Origin: Planktothrix serta PCC 8927
GTDB taxonomy: Bacteria; Cyanobacteriota; Cyanobacteriia; Cyanobacteriales; Microcoleaceae
DNA length: 56,191 nucleotides
Assembly: GCF_900010725.2 (NCBI RefSeq)
Contig: NZ_LR734883.1
Coordinates: 1-56,191 of the forward strand
Direction of reading: 5' to 3'
Numbering within the stretch: position 1 is the stretch's first letter; each line of letters begins with the position of its first letter. Positions 16,673 through 25,023 of the stretch are shown here, piece after piece. Made by a program: the position numbers and the translations under genes. The notes below the pieces were generated by a model. That model did not search any database and was not told the origin of the DNA. It was given only the letters and a program-made list of their open reading frames with translations.

Positions 16673-16733
16673 AAGTGCAATTCGTTTTTATCAAGTTTGA
16701 TCCATTAAAAATGCTAGAGCTTGTAATTTTATA

Positions 16734-16763
16734 TTGACGAAAACATCAAGTTTGGCTTACAAT
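16734..16763 (+). promoter_or_regulatory. Candidate recA promoter
   Basis: TTGACG at 16734-16739 and TACAAT at 16758-16763, with an 18-base spacer, about 180 bases before the recA ATG. It is a good sigma-70 type match. No LexA-type box is obvious around it. Confidence 0.6.
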
Positions 16764-16943
16764 AGAAAAAGGTTCCATTCGATCTGATGCAGACAAACTG
16801 CAAAAAATTGTTAAGCTCGTCGGTGGCAATGGAGATCCATCATAGTCACAACCGAAGCAAAACTGCTACCATACCAGTTATGCAGACTAGCATCTAGGGT
16901 GGCTGGGACGCTTACCGTTAACCGTTACTTAAAATTACAGCGA

Positions 16944-18029
16944 ATGGCTACAGTAAAAGATAATTCTAGTTCTGAAAAGAAAAAAGCTCTAACCCAAGTT
17001 TTAAACCAAATTGAGCGTAGCTTTGGTAAAGGTGCTATTGTCCGCTTAGGGGACGCCACCCGGATGAAAGTGGAAACCATTCCCAGTGGCGCATTAACCC
17101 TAGACTTAGCCTTGGGAGGGGGTTTACCCAAGGGACGGGTGATTGAAATCTATGGGCCAGAAAGTTCGGGTAAAACTACATTAGCTTTACACGCGATCGC
17201 AGAAGTCCAAAAAGCCGGAGGAGTCGCCGCCTTTGTAGACGCCGAACACGCCCTAGATCCTAGCTATGCGGCTGTCTTAGGCGTCGATACCGAAAATTTA
17301 CTCGTTTCTCAACCGGACACCGGAGAAATGGGTTTAGAAGTGGTGGATCAGTTGGTGCGGTCTGTGGCTGTTGATATTATTGTGATTGACTCCGTTGCTG
17401 CTTTAGTTCCCAGGGCTGAAATTGAAGGGGATATGGGGGACGCTCACATGGGGTTACAAGCTCGGTTAATGAGTCAAGCCTTACGCAAAATTACGGGTAA
17501 TATTGGTAAGTCGAATTGTACCGTGATTTTCCTCAACCAATTGCGTCAAAAAATTGGTGTTGTCTATGGAAACCCGGAAACCACAACCGGAGGTAATGCG
17601 TTAAAATTCTATGCCTCTGTACGTTTAGATATTCGTCGAATTCAAACTTTAAAACGGGGAACCGATGAGTACGGAATTCGGGCTAAAGTTAAAGTTGCTA
17701 AAAATAAAATCGCCCCGCCTTTTCGGATTGCAGAATTTGATATTATTTTTGGAAAAGGGATTTCTACCTTGGGTTGTTTAGTTGATTTAGCGGAAGAAAC
17801 AGGGGTATTAAAACGCAAAGGAGCTTGGTATAGTTATAACGGTGATAATATTGGTCAAGGACGAGATAAAACCCTAACCTATTTGGAAGAAAATCCAGCC
17901 TTGGCGACGGAAATTGAACAAAAAGTTAGAGGGGCTTTAGACAGTGGTGCTGTGGTTTCAGCCAATTCTGTCACCCAAGTTGATAGTCATGATGAAGAAG
18001 AGTTTGATAGCAGTTCAGAAGAAGAATAA
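16944..18029 (+). CDS. recA: RecA recombinase
   Basis: 361 residues from ATG 16944 ([14 protein letters not shown]); the upstream GTG at 16899 would add an atypical 15-residue leader. It carries the Walker [10 protein letters not shown] at 71-79, the Walker B region ([11 protein letters not shown]), the L1/L2 DNA loops ([30 protein letters not shown]) and an acidic C-terminus ([12 protein letters not shown]). It forms filaments on single-stranded DNA for homologous pairing and LexA/UmuD-type co-proteolysis. Single gene with its own promoter. Confidence 0.97.
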   Translation: MATVKDNSSSEKKKALTQVLNQIERSFGKGAIVRLGDATRMKVETIPSGALTLDLALGGGLPKGRVIEIYGPESSGKTTLALHAIAEVQKAGGVAAFVDAEHALDPSYAAVLGVDTENLLVSQPDTGEMGLEVVDQLVRSVAVDIIVIDSVAALVPRAEIEGDMGDAHMGLQARLMSQALRKITGNIGKSNCTVIFLNQLRQKIGVVYGNPETTTGGNALKFYASVRLDIRRIQTLKRGTDEYGIRAKVKVAKNKIAPPFRIAEFDIIFGKGISTLGCLVDLAEETGVLKRKGAWYSYNGDNIGQGRDKTLTYLEENPALATEIEQKVRGALDSGAVVSANSVTQVDSHDEEEFDSSSEEE

Positions 18030-18081
18030 TTGATGTTGATGGGGGTAGGTTGATAACGGTTACAAAACCCGCCTTTTCCCC

Positions 18082-18109
18082 GTAGAGACGTGCCATGGCA
18101 CGTCTCTAC
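18082..18109. repeat. 28-bp perfect palindrome (GTAGAGACGTGCCA/TGGCACGTCTCTAC)
   Basis: A perfect dyad 52 bases after recA. A degenerate relative lies at 38932-38956 (GTAGAGATGGGCTATGGCGCGTCTGTA). As RNA it would make a 14-bp stem from either strand, so it may act as a bidirectional terminator for recA and for the minus-strand transcript proposed at 18085-18278. Confidence 0.75.
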
Positions 18110-18278
18110 ATAACTTGTTGATTTTGTCAAGCGGGTCATTTCGGATTAAACCGTTTCTTCTAAAAACTCGTGCATCGCCACACAGAAATTTGGTCAGAGA
18201 ATCAAGATATTTTACAACACCATAAGGGTTTTAGCCCCTGTTTCTGCATATAGACACACTAAGCCCTTGGATGCCATC
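18085..18278 (-). ncRNA. Candidate small RNA between purE and recA
   Basis: A strong minus-strand promoter (see 18285-18314) points into a gene-free region that ends at the palindrome at 18082-18109. The predicted transcript of about 190 bases has a stem AAGGG/CCCTT with TTAG/CTAA inside it, flanked by AAGAT/ATCTT. The only frame at the start has 21 codons. 6S RNA has a similar length, but I could not confirm its central-bubble structure. Prediction only. Confidence 0.35.
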
Positions 18279-18284
18279 TTCTTA

Positions 18285-18314
18285 AGTATACCAGAACCCC
18301 TAGAAACTCGTCAA
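18285..18314 (-). promoter_or_regulatory. Strong extended -10 promoter on the minus strand
   Basis: Read on the minus strand: TTGACG (18314-18309), 18 bases, then TGG-TATACT with the -10 box at 18290-18285. The TG before the -10 box makes it an extended -10. It faces away from purE and towards the 3' end of recA, with no gene to serve. Confidence 0.6.
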
Positions 18315-18410
18315 CTATTTGAGAGTTATTTTCATTAAAATATCAGGATTTCCTGACAATCTTTTAAAAATCCAATTTATTTAAAATAAATAATTAGTAA
18401 AACTAATATA

Positions 18411-18433
18411 AAAATCCTGAAATGTCTGCTACA
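18411..18433 (+). repeat. Third copy of the AAATCCTGAAATGTATGCTACAG repeat
   Basis: AAAATCCTGAAATGTCTGCTACA resembles the two inverted copies at 22757-22784 and 24996-25023 with one or two changes. A solitary copy, so the element is dispersed in this genome. Confidence 0.6.
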
Positions 18434-18450
18434 AATAATTGCTATTCCCC

Positions 18451-18483
18451 ATTCGTAATTCGTAATTCGTAATTCGTAATTCC
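18451..18483. repeat. Tandem heptamer repeat (ATTCGTA)n
   Basis: Four and a half copies of ATTCGTA directly downstream of the purE stop. The same heptamer, or its complement TACGAAT, recurs at 34758-34815, 35735-35752 and 50607-50644. Confidence 0.85.
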
Positions 18484-18495
18484 CTTTAACTCTTA

Positions 18496-19029
18496 TTAAT
18501 ATTCTGCATAACCCACTTCATCTAAACGCTCTTGTTTTTCCAGAACAGATTGCTTGAGATTTTCTCGATAATCTAAAACCTTTTGTAATAGTTCAGAATC
18601 ATGACTGGCTAATATTTGTACCGCTAATAAACCCGCATTTTTAGCATTGCCGATCGCTACCGTTGCCACCGGAATTCCCCCCGGCATTTGTACAATAGAA
18701 TAGAGAGAATCAACCCCCTGTAACGTGCGAGTTGTCACCGGAACTCCAACTACAGGTAGAGGCGTTAAAGAAGCTACCATTCCGGGTAGATGCGCTGCCC
18801 CTCCTGCCCCGGCAATAATAACCTTCAGACCTCGCAGATGGGCAGTTTTCGCGTACTCAAACATCCGTTCTGGGGTGCGGTGCGCCGAAACAATTGCCAC
18901 CTCATGGGAAATCCCAAATTCTTCACACACGGCGATCGCAGCACTCATCGTGGGTAAATCAGAATCACTCCCCATGATAATCCCCACAACAGGAGGAGTA
19001 GAGTTAGAAAATAATGATGTAGAGTTCAA
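18496..19029 (-). CDS. purE: N5-carboxyaminoimidazole ribonucleotide mutase (class I PurE)
   Basis: 177 residues with [33 protein letters not shown] and [28 protein letters not shown], the class I PurE signature including the catalytic SAHRT histidine. It converts N5-CAIR to CAIR in purine synthesis. The start is a TTG at 19027-19029, 18 bases from the divergent nagA ATG; no ATG is available before the conserved [10 protein letters not shown], and an internal GTG just ahead of GIIMG is the only other choice. purK is not adjacent. Confidence 0.93.
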   Translation of the reverse strand: MNSTSLFSNSTPPVVGIIMGSDSDLPTMSAAIAVCEEFGISHEVAIVSAHRTPERMFEYAKTAHLRGLKVIIAGAGGAAHLPGMVASLTPLPVVGVPVTTRTLQGVDSLYSIVQMPGGIPVATVAIGNAKNAGLLAVQILASHDSELLQKVLDYRENLKQSVLEKQERLDEVGYAEY

Positions 19030-19047
19030 AGTCTTAAATTATTCCTC

Positions 19048-20271
19048 ATGACAACAACACAACAGCAAGACACTGCTACCTTCGATATTATCAATGTCCG
19101 TCTCCCTGGATCACAAAATTTACAACAAGTTTTAATTCGCCAAGGTCAAATCTATAATATTGAACCGATGAAGGTTTCGTCTCAACCTGGATCAACAGCA
19201 GAAATAGAACGGTTAGATCTCGAAGGAGATTGGCTATCCTTGGGAGGAATAGATTTACAAATTAACGGAGCATTAGGATTAGCCTTTCCCGATTTAGAAC
19301 CCCAAGATTTTCCTAAATTAACCAAAATTTGTCAATACTTATGGCAACAGGGAATTGATGGTTTTATGCCTACTATTGTGACTACTTCTGTTGAGAAAAT
19401 ACAGCGATCGCTATCAACAATTGCCCAATTTATCCAACAGATTCCTCCAGACCAACCCACCGCTAAAATATTAGGGGTTCATCTTGAAGGGCCATTTCTC
19501 AATCCCAGTAAACGTGGGGCTCATCCCCAAGAGCATTTGTTACCCCTAACGCTGGATCATGTTCAACGGGTTCTAGGAGACTATGGAAACTGGGTTAAAA
19601 TCATTACTTTAGCCCCGGAATTAGACCCCACAGGAACGGTTATTCCCCATTTGACCAATTTAGACATTATTGTGAGTTTAGGCCACTCCCAAGCCACCGC
19701 AGACCAAGCAGAACAAGCCTTTGCACTGGGGGCAACGATGGTAACTCATGCGTTCAATGCCATGCCCAGTTTACACCATCGAGAACCCGGTTTATTAGGA
19801 TCGGCGTTAGTAAATCCAAAGGTTCAATCTGGCTTTATTGCTGACGGACAACACGTTTCCCCCTTAATGGTGGAGTTGCTCTTGCGAATGTCGGGAATAA
19901 CCGCAACCCAGGAAACGACTAATTTAATCCCCCTGTTTTTAGTCAGTGATGCCTTAGCACCTTTGGGACTACCCGATGGTGTTTATCCTTGGGATCAACG
20001 ACAAATTGAAGTCAAACAAGGAACAGCCCGTCTAAGCGATGGTACTTTAGCCGGAACCACATTACCCTTATTAATCGGGGTGCAAAATTTAGTTCAATGG
20101 AATTGTTGTAACGTCGGAGATGCGATCGCCTTAGCCACGACAGCCCCTCGACAGGCTCTAGGTCTGTTTTCTCTTATTGGTCAATCTGCTACCCATCTCT
20201 TGCGCTGGAAAGTTCATCTCTGTTCTCAAACCACCACCTTGACTTGGCAGCGACTGTTCCCTGACATCTAG
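19048..20271 (+). CDS. nagA: N-acetylglucosamine-6-phosphate deacetylase
   Basis: 407 residues of the amidohydrolase superfamily. It shows GGIDLQINGALGLAF, the HLEGPFLNPSKRGAHP motif (metal ligand Glu), VSLGHSQATADQA, ATMVTHAFNAMPSLHHREPG and a late LVSDALAPLG with the catalytic Asp. It deacetylates GlcNAc-6-P in amino-sugar recycling. Divergent from purE with only 18 bases between the starts, so the two promoters must overlap the opposite gene. Confidence 0.92.
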   Translation: MTTTQQQDTATFDIINVRLPGSQNLQQVLIRQGQIYNIEPMKVSSQPGSTAEIERLDLEGDWLSLGGIDLQINGALGLAFPDLEPQDFPKLTKICQYLWQQGIDGFMPTIVTTSVEKIQRSLSTIAQFIQQIPPDQPTAKILGVHLEGPFLNPSKRGAHPQEHLLPLTLDHVQRVLGDYGNWVKIITLAPELDPTGTVIPHLTNLDIIVSLGHSQATADQAEQAFALGATMVTHAFNAMPSLHHREPGLLGSALVNPKVQSGFIADGQHVSPLMVELLLRMSGITATQETTNLIPLFLVSDALAPLGLPDGVYPWDQRQIEVKQGTARLSDGTLAGTTLPLLIGVQNLVQWNCCNVGDAIALATTAPRQALGLFSLIGQSATHLLRWKVHLCSQTTTLTWQRLFPDI

Positions 20272-20361
20272 CTTATGAATAATCGTCAGTCATTGCCAGG
20301 GTTGATTGTAACCTTGTTGAGATTTAATGGACTGGGATTATTTTTATTTGGGCATCTTTAA

Positions 20362-20595
20362 AAAGGGAATCGAAACGCTGCACAATTAGCTTTAGAAGCT
20401 GAACAGATTCGTCAGGGAATTAAGGACTTAAAAATTTACAATCGCAATCAATTTTTAAGTCCTGTAACGATTTCTTTAGGGATTGCAATATTTCCCCAAC
20501 AGGGAACAACGGCAAAATTGGTGATTCAAGAGGCAGATAAAGCCTTATATCAGGCGAAAGTTCAAGGACGAGATCGGGTTGTTGTTGCCCATTAA
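20362..20595 (+). pseudogene. GGDEF (diguanylate cyclase) C-terminal remnant
   Basis: A frame without a start, after an in-frame stop at 20359, translates to QLALEAEQIRQGIKDLKIYN, then SPVTISLGIAIFPQQGTTAKLVIQEADKALYQAKVQGRDRVVVAH and a stop. This is the last third of a GGDEF domain, after the active-site loop. The GGDEF motif and everything before it are missing. It is a decayed copy with no promoter or start codon. Confidence 0.85.
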
Positions 20596-20673
20596 CTTCT
20601 GATCCGGCAACTTTCCCCTAAATGAAATAAAATAAAATTGAATGAGATTCACTGTTAACTTTTGTATACAAAT

Positions 20674-20886
20674 ATGGGTGAAGCCAAACGCCGAAAACAA
20701 AACCTGAAAGAGCAGTATGGCCAAGAAGAAAAGATTGTGTCTTGGCTGCCGATCACCAAAAACCAAAGCCAACAATTCATAGAGATTACCTCTAAAGCCA
20801 GTTGGTTAGGCATTGGGTTACTTGTTGCCGTCTGGGTTACGATTCGATTTATCGGCCCTGGATTGGGCTGGTGGCAAATTGATTGA
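20674..20886 (+). CDS. DUF2839 small membrane protein
   Basis: 70 residues from ATG 20674: MGEAKRRKQNLKEQYGQEEKI, SWLPITKNQSQQF, one transmembrane segment (WLGIGLLVAVWVTIRFIGP) and GLGWWQID. This is the complete DUF2839 pattern known from cyanobacteria. A thylakoid or plasma membrane location is likely; function unknown. Confidence 0.88.
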   Translation: MGEAKRRKQNLKEQYGQEEKIVSWLPITKNQSQQFIEITSKASWLGIGLLVAVWVTIRFIGPGLGWWQID

Positions 20887-21286
20887 GGTTCACCGGAAAG
20901 ATATATTCATCTCAATCAGTGTTTCTGTGAGGAGAACTGTTTCCCAACACTGGAGATCAAAGATCCGATCCCTAGGGACTAAACTTATCAAAACTATTAA
21001 ATCTTTTAATAGGTTTAGACCTAGTTTCCTTACCTTACCTTTGTGGATCAGGATCTGAGCCTCACTAGAACAGTAAAGTTAGAAAAAATTTAACGTTATT
21101 GTTTTCCTAGATACCTTATTAAACCAGTGGTTTCGTTAATCTGCAAAACATTCTGTGTTTTAACATGAGGGAGGTGATCTTTTCAATTAAGGCGGGTCAG
21201 ACTAAGATTAATATTTCAGCACCAAAACCTTAAGATTATGTTAGATTCTGAAAATGATCTTAGGTGTGGTGATAGGAGGACAATTT
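20887..21286. other. Gene-free stretch before the DUF1815 gene
   Basis: 400 bases with no supported gene. AAACTATTAAA-TC-TTTTAATAGGTTT at 20991-21016 is a hairpin that may end the DUF2839 transcript. Frames at 20813-21058 and 21238-21420 are shadows. Confidence 0.5.
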
Positions 21287-21643
21287 ATGTTTCTCAGACT
21301 TGCAGAACAACACCGCAAATTTGTTCAGGACTTGGTGATGAACCTCCAAGCTCTAGCCACCGTGCTAGAACGACAAGGGTATCTCGCCTCCTGCTACACC
21401 TGTGGCGGTCAGATGAATAGCGCCTCCTTCATGGTGAGTTTGGGCGAAAATCATCTGATTCGTTTCCTGGTGTCGGACTATGGAATTACCTGGACGGAAA
21501 TGCGCGACGACCGGGAACTTATGAAACTAGAAGGGGCTGAAGCTATTCAACAGTTACAGGAATTGGCCAACTTAATGATTTACCGAGGAATGCCATCGGC
21601 TTCCCCCTTGGTCATGACTCCCAAACTCATCCAGCGTGTGTAG
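21287..21643 (+). CDS. DUF1815 protein
   Basis: 118 residues from ATG 21287, chosen because AGGAGG stands eight bases upstream; an ATG 33 bases earlier lacks such a site. MFLRLAEQHRKFVQDLVMNLQALATVLERQGYLASCYTCGGQMNSASFMVSL is the DUF1815 signature, a family nearly confined to cyanobacteria. CYTCGG could bind metal or be redox active, but this is untested. Soluble, single gene. Confidence 0.88.
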   Translation: MFLRLAEQHRKFVQDLVMNLQALATVLERQGYLASCYTCGGQMNSASFMVSLGENHLIRFLVSDYGITWTEMRDDRELMKLEGAEAIQQLQELANLMIYRGMPSASPLVMTPKLIQRV

Positions 21644-21812
21644 AAGACGCAAAATTTTGTGTTGTGCACCGAAGAATGATTTTGAGGGAGTATGACAACT
21701 CCCTGTAAGTGGTAATCTGAAATCAGAAGAACTGTTCCGCATTGCTCCAATCCGTTGAGGAGATTCTCTAAGATGTCAGCCGCAGCGCTTGTGAGCAACA
21801 AGATTGGAGTTT

Positions 21813-22688
21813 ATGGTAACACTAGAATCTGATTGGCAACATCTGTTTGTTGAGACGAATAACATTCGTTTACACACGGTTACCCAAGGCGAGGGTGAAC
21901 TCGTTGTACTCCTGCATGGGTTTCCTGAGTTTTGGTACGCTTGGCGCTATCAAATTCCCGCCCTAGCCCGTTATTTTAAAGTTGTTGTCCCTGATTTACG
22001 CGGTTACAACGATTCGGATAAACCGGAAAGTGGCTATGATTTAGATACCCTTTGTACTGATATTCAAGGATTAATTGAACGTCTAGGCTACGTCAAAGCT
22101 CATATCGTTGGGCATGATTGGGGCGGGTTAATTGCATGGCATTTCGCTCAAAAGTTTCCCCAATCTCTCAACCGTTTGGCGATTCTTAACGCTCCGCCCC
22201 CCCATCGTTTTGTTCAAGAATTAGTCAGTAATTTAGATCAACTTCGCCGCAGTTGGTTTGTGTTTGCCTTTCAAGTTCCGGGAATTCCTGAATGGTTAAT
22301 TCAACAAAATTTAAAAGAATTTGTTACCAATGCGTTGCGAGAACACGCCATTCGTAAAGGTGCTTTTAGCGCCGAAGAAACTCAAATTTATGAAGCCGCT
22401 TTAGAAAAACCAGGGGTATTACAAGCGGCGATGAGTTATTATCGTCATTTATTTTGGCCGCCCACTTGGTTATTAGATTGGGTGCGAACTCCTCAAAAAG
22501 TGATGTCTCCCACTTTAGTATTATGGGGCAAAGAAGACTCCTTTTTAAGTCATCATCTTACTGAAGGTTTAGATCGATTAATTGCAGCCCCGTTTAAACT
22601 CCAATTAATTCCTGATTGTGGTCACTGGATGCAACAGGAAGTTCCCCAAACCGTAAATCGGGAATTGTTGAATTTTTTAAGGCGTTAG
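21813..22688 (+). CDS. Alpha/beta hydrolase, epoxide hydrolase-like
   Basis: 291 residues from ATG 21813 (MVTLESDWQH). HGFPEFWYAWRYQ supplies the oxyanion-hole HG-F-P motif. The nucleophile is Asp102 in GHDWGG, the late acid lies in LVLWGKEDSFL, and the histidine is in DCGHWMQQE. An Asp nucleophile with HGFPE points to epoxide hydrolase or haloalkane dehalogenase chemistry, not an esterase. The natural substrate cannot be told. No operon partner. Confidence 0.85.
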   Translation: MVTLESDWQHLFVETNNIRLHTVTQGEGELVVLLHGFPEFWYAWRYQIPALARYFKVVVPDLRGYNDSDKPESGYDLDTLCTDIQGLIERLGYVKAHIVGHDWGGLIAWHFAQKFPQSLNRLAILNAPPPHRFVQELVSNLDQLRRSWFVFAFQVPGIPEWLIQQNLKEFVTNALREHAIRKGAFSAEETQIYEAALEKPGVLQAAMSYYRHLFWPPTWLLDWVRTPQKVMSPTLVLWGKEDSFLSHHLTEGLDRLIAAPFKLQLIPDCGHWMQQEVPQTVNRELLNFLRR

Positions 22689-22756
22689 TTAGGATAGCGA
22701 TCGCTCTTTAACTCCCTCAAAAAGCGATCGCCTCTCAATGCCGAGAAAATCAGCTT

Positions 22757-22784
22757 ATATGAAATCCTGAAATGTATGCTATAG
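22757..22784 (+). repeat. Left arm of the 28-bp inverted repeat around the AAA/TOPRIM pair
   Basis: ATATGAAATCCTGAAATGTATGCTATAG read inwards in two parts (ATATGAAATCCTGA, AATGTATGCTATAG). It matches the reverse complement of 24996-25023 at 26 of 28 positions. ATAT at the outer end could be a duplicated target. Confidence 0.8.
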
Positions 22785-22935
22785 CGCTACGCGCATACGT
22801 TAGGACAATTTCTAAAGGCGGTATCCACACATTCTCGGACAGTTTTAAATTCCTTTAATCTCTTTGTAAGATATGCTAAAATATTTGCTGTAGCTAAAAA
22901 TTTGCTTATAAACAGATTGACAAAAAAGTAACAGT

Positions 22936-24063
22936 ATGCAAATCAAAAAATTAGAGTATTACGATGATGAGTACAAATGGAAGCTGGAAGAGGTAAATTT
23001 TCTGCCAAATCTCAATCTTTTAGTTGGTGTATCTGGTGTAGGTAAAACAAGAATACTTAGAGCTATTTACAGCCTAAAATCTATAGCTAATGGTGCATCT
23101 CTAAATGGTGTTAAATGGAATGTTTGTTTTATAGCCAACAATAATCTTGAATATACTTGGAGTGGAGAATTTGAAACACGAGAAAACACTATCTCTATCA
23201 ATGAAACTTCGGAAGAGGACGAGCAAGTAAAACTCATAAATGAGCAATTAGTTTGTAACAATGAGAACGTTCTAATCGAGAGAATAGACTCAGAAATTAT
23301 TTTTAATGGAAGCAAAACCCCTAAACTATCGCCTTTTGAAAGTGTCGTTGAACTACTCAAACAAGAAGACCAAATTGCTCCTGTGAAAGAATCATTAGAT
23401 AAAATTGTACTGGCTGATTCTGGGAGTGGTGATAGAGCTTGGCGCTTGCCAGTATCTATTTTTAAGAAGTTTGAAAAAGCTTCACTATCTGCTTTGCAGG
23501 AAAGTGGTTTGCCTGTGCCAATAAAATTATCTATTCTTTACAGAACGCTTCCTGAAGAATTTAACAAGATTAAAGAAGCTTTTATATCCGTTTTCCCAAA
23601 CGTCTCCGACATAAAAGTTGAGATCATTAAGGATGACGATATTCCTATTGCATTATCTAAATTACTCAAGGAAGCTACCACTGTTAGCATTAAAGAAAAA
23701 GGAATAGAAGATTGGATTGAGAATATCTCTTCAGGGATGTTGAAAACATTGATGTATATTAGTGAGTTATATCTAGCTCCTGAAAATTGCATTATCCTAA
23801 TCGATGAATTTGAAAATAGCTTAGGCGTTAATTGCTTAGACAGTGTTACCGAGCTTGTACTTGATAATAAGAAGGTACAGTTTATTATTACTAGCCATCA
23901 CCCTTATATAATAAACAATGTTAGTCCTGCTTACTGGAAAATAGTTACTCGGAAAGCTGGCTTGGTGACTGCCAAAAATTCAAAAGACTTTCATATATCT
24001 GAATCCAGACAAAAAGCTTTCATTGATTTGATCAATGTTTTAGAGGACGAAGCAGACCTATAG
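22936..24063 (+). CDS. AAA ATPase, OLD/RloA-like, first gene of a putative defence pair
   Basis: 375 residues. Walker A GVSGVGKT at 31-38 follows LNLLV. The middle is variable and acidic. Walker B IILIDEFENSL lies at 286-296 (Asp290, Glu291), and an H-switch TSHHPYIINN near 318. This is the AAA_15/AAA_21 layout of ABC-type ATPases found in anti-phage systems. Codon use (many AGA and ATA) and the lack of HIP1 sites differ from the neighbours, suggesting transfer. The next gene starts nine bases after the stop. Confidence 0.8.
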   Translation: MQIKKLEYYDDEYKWKLEEVNFLPNLNLLVGVSGVGKTRILRAIYSLKSIANGASLNGVKWNVCFIANNNLEYTWSGEFETRENTISINETSEEDEQVKLINEQLVCNNENVLIERIDSEIIFNGSKTPKLSPFESVVELLKQEDQIAPVKESLDKIVLADSGSGDRAWRLPVSIFKKFEKASLSALQESGLPVPIKLSILYRTLPEEFNKIKEAFISVFPNVSDIKVEIIKDDDIPIALSKLLKEATTVSIKEKGIEDWIENISSGMLKTLMYISELYLAPENCIILIDEFENSLGVNCLDSVTELVLDNKKVQFIITSHHPYIINNVSPAYWKIVTRKAGLVTAKNSKDFHISESRQKAFIDLINVLEDEADL

Positions 24064-24071
24064 GAGTAGTG

Positions 24072-24776
24072 ATGAATATTTACTTTTTGGTTGAGGGAAA
24101 GAGTACGGAGAGAAAGATATATCCAAAATGGCTTGAATATCTAATTCCTAATCTAGTAAGGGTTCAGTATTATGATCAAGTCGAAAATAACAACTATTAT
24201 CTAATCAGTGGAGAAGGATATCCTAAAATTCTATATGACGGACTTGAAAACGCTGTTGATAAGATTTTAGAAGCTCCAAGATACGATTATCTCGTTATAT
24301 GTGTTGATGCTGATGAGGAGTCAGTAGAGGAAAGGACTCAATATATACGTGAGTTTATTAGTGGTAAAGAAATCAATTTAGGAAAGACTAAAGTTGAAAT
24401 TATTATACAAAATCGCTGTATAGAAACTTGGTTGCTGGGTAATAAAAGGATTTTTGACTCTAGGCAACCATTAGATTTGTCATTGGCAAGATATGTAAAC
24501 TACTATGATGTCTCTCAGAAAAATCCTGAAGAGATGGGAAAGAATGAAATGAGAAATCATGCTGACTTCCATTATGAATACTTAAGAGAAGTTTTTAGAT
24601 CAAAAAATACAACATATAGCAAGAAGAATCCGAAGGATGCTAAAGAGAAATACTATTTTGAAGAACTACAAAAAAGAGTACGAGATCAACCTGAAGACCT
24701 TAAAACTTTTCAGTTCTTTCTAGAGTTCTGTGAAAGAGTCAAAAATATTATGATTCAAAGGGCTAAGGAGCAGTAG
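24072..24776 (+). CDS. TOPRIM-like / DUF4276-like nuclease candidate, second gene of the pair
   Basis: 234 residues from ATG 24072 with GGAG five bases upstream; the GTG just before it is less likely. MNIYFLVEGKSTERKIYPKWL gives the TOPRIM-type glutamate (Glu8) and LVICVDADEESVEE the D-x-D pair (Asp79, Asp81), followed by IIQNRCIETWLLGN, a motif of DUF4276/RloB-like proteins. A metal-dependent nuclease controlled by the ATPase next to it is the natural model, as in PARIS or RloAB-type systems. Which known system, if any, it belongs to cannot be settled here. Confidence 0.7.
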   Translation: MNIYFLVEGKSTERKIYPKWLEYLIPNLVRVQYYDQVENNNYYLISGEGYPKILYDGLENAVDKILEAPRYDYLVICVDADEESVEERTQYIREFISGKEINLGKTKVEIIIQNRCIETWLLGNKRIFDSRQPLDLSLARYVNYYDVSQKNPEEMGKNEMRNHADFHYEYLREVFRSKNTTYSKKNPKDAKEKYYFEELQKRVRDQPEDLKTFQFFLEFCERVKNIMIQRAKEQ

Positions 24777-24913
24777 TCAACATAAGAAATAATTAGATCA
24801 GAAAAGTGATCGCACTTCTACTCTGTCAGCCCCACTCCTGTTAATCAATGGACTGCTTTGATAAACAGTCTCTTATTATCAGTAAGGTGGTTTATACAGA
24901 TAGCGATCACAAA

Positions 24914-24937
24914 CTGACGGGGTTGTCACCCCGTCAG
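24914..24937. repeat. Hairpin CTGACGGGGTTGTCACCCCGTCAG
   Basis: A 10-bp stem with a four-base loop, without a T run, between two convergent genes. It may stop transcription from both sides or be one of the dispersed cyanobacterial hairpins. Confidence 0.6.
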
Positions 24938-24995
24938 GTTAACACCCCAAGCTATTAAATCTGTGACTGGATGGGATTTTATTTTAGATGCCCTA

Positions 24996-25023
24996 TCTGT
25001 AGCATACATTTAAGGATTTCATA
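24996..25023 (-). repeat. Right arm of the 28-bp inverted repeat around the AAA/TOPRIM pair
   Basis: CTGTAGCATACATT and TAAGGATTTCATAT; 26 of 28 bases complement the left arm at 22757-22784. It touches the 3' end of the glycerol dehydrogenase gene (stop at 25024). Confidence 0.8.

Noticed and set aside
18214-18277. 21-codon frame at the start of the predicted small RNA
   Set aside because: No ribosome binding site can fit between the predicted transcript start and the ATG, and the sequence is unremarkable.
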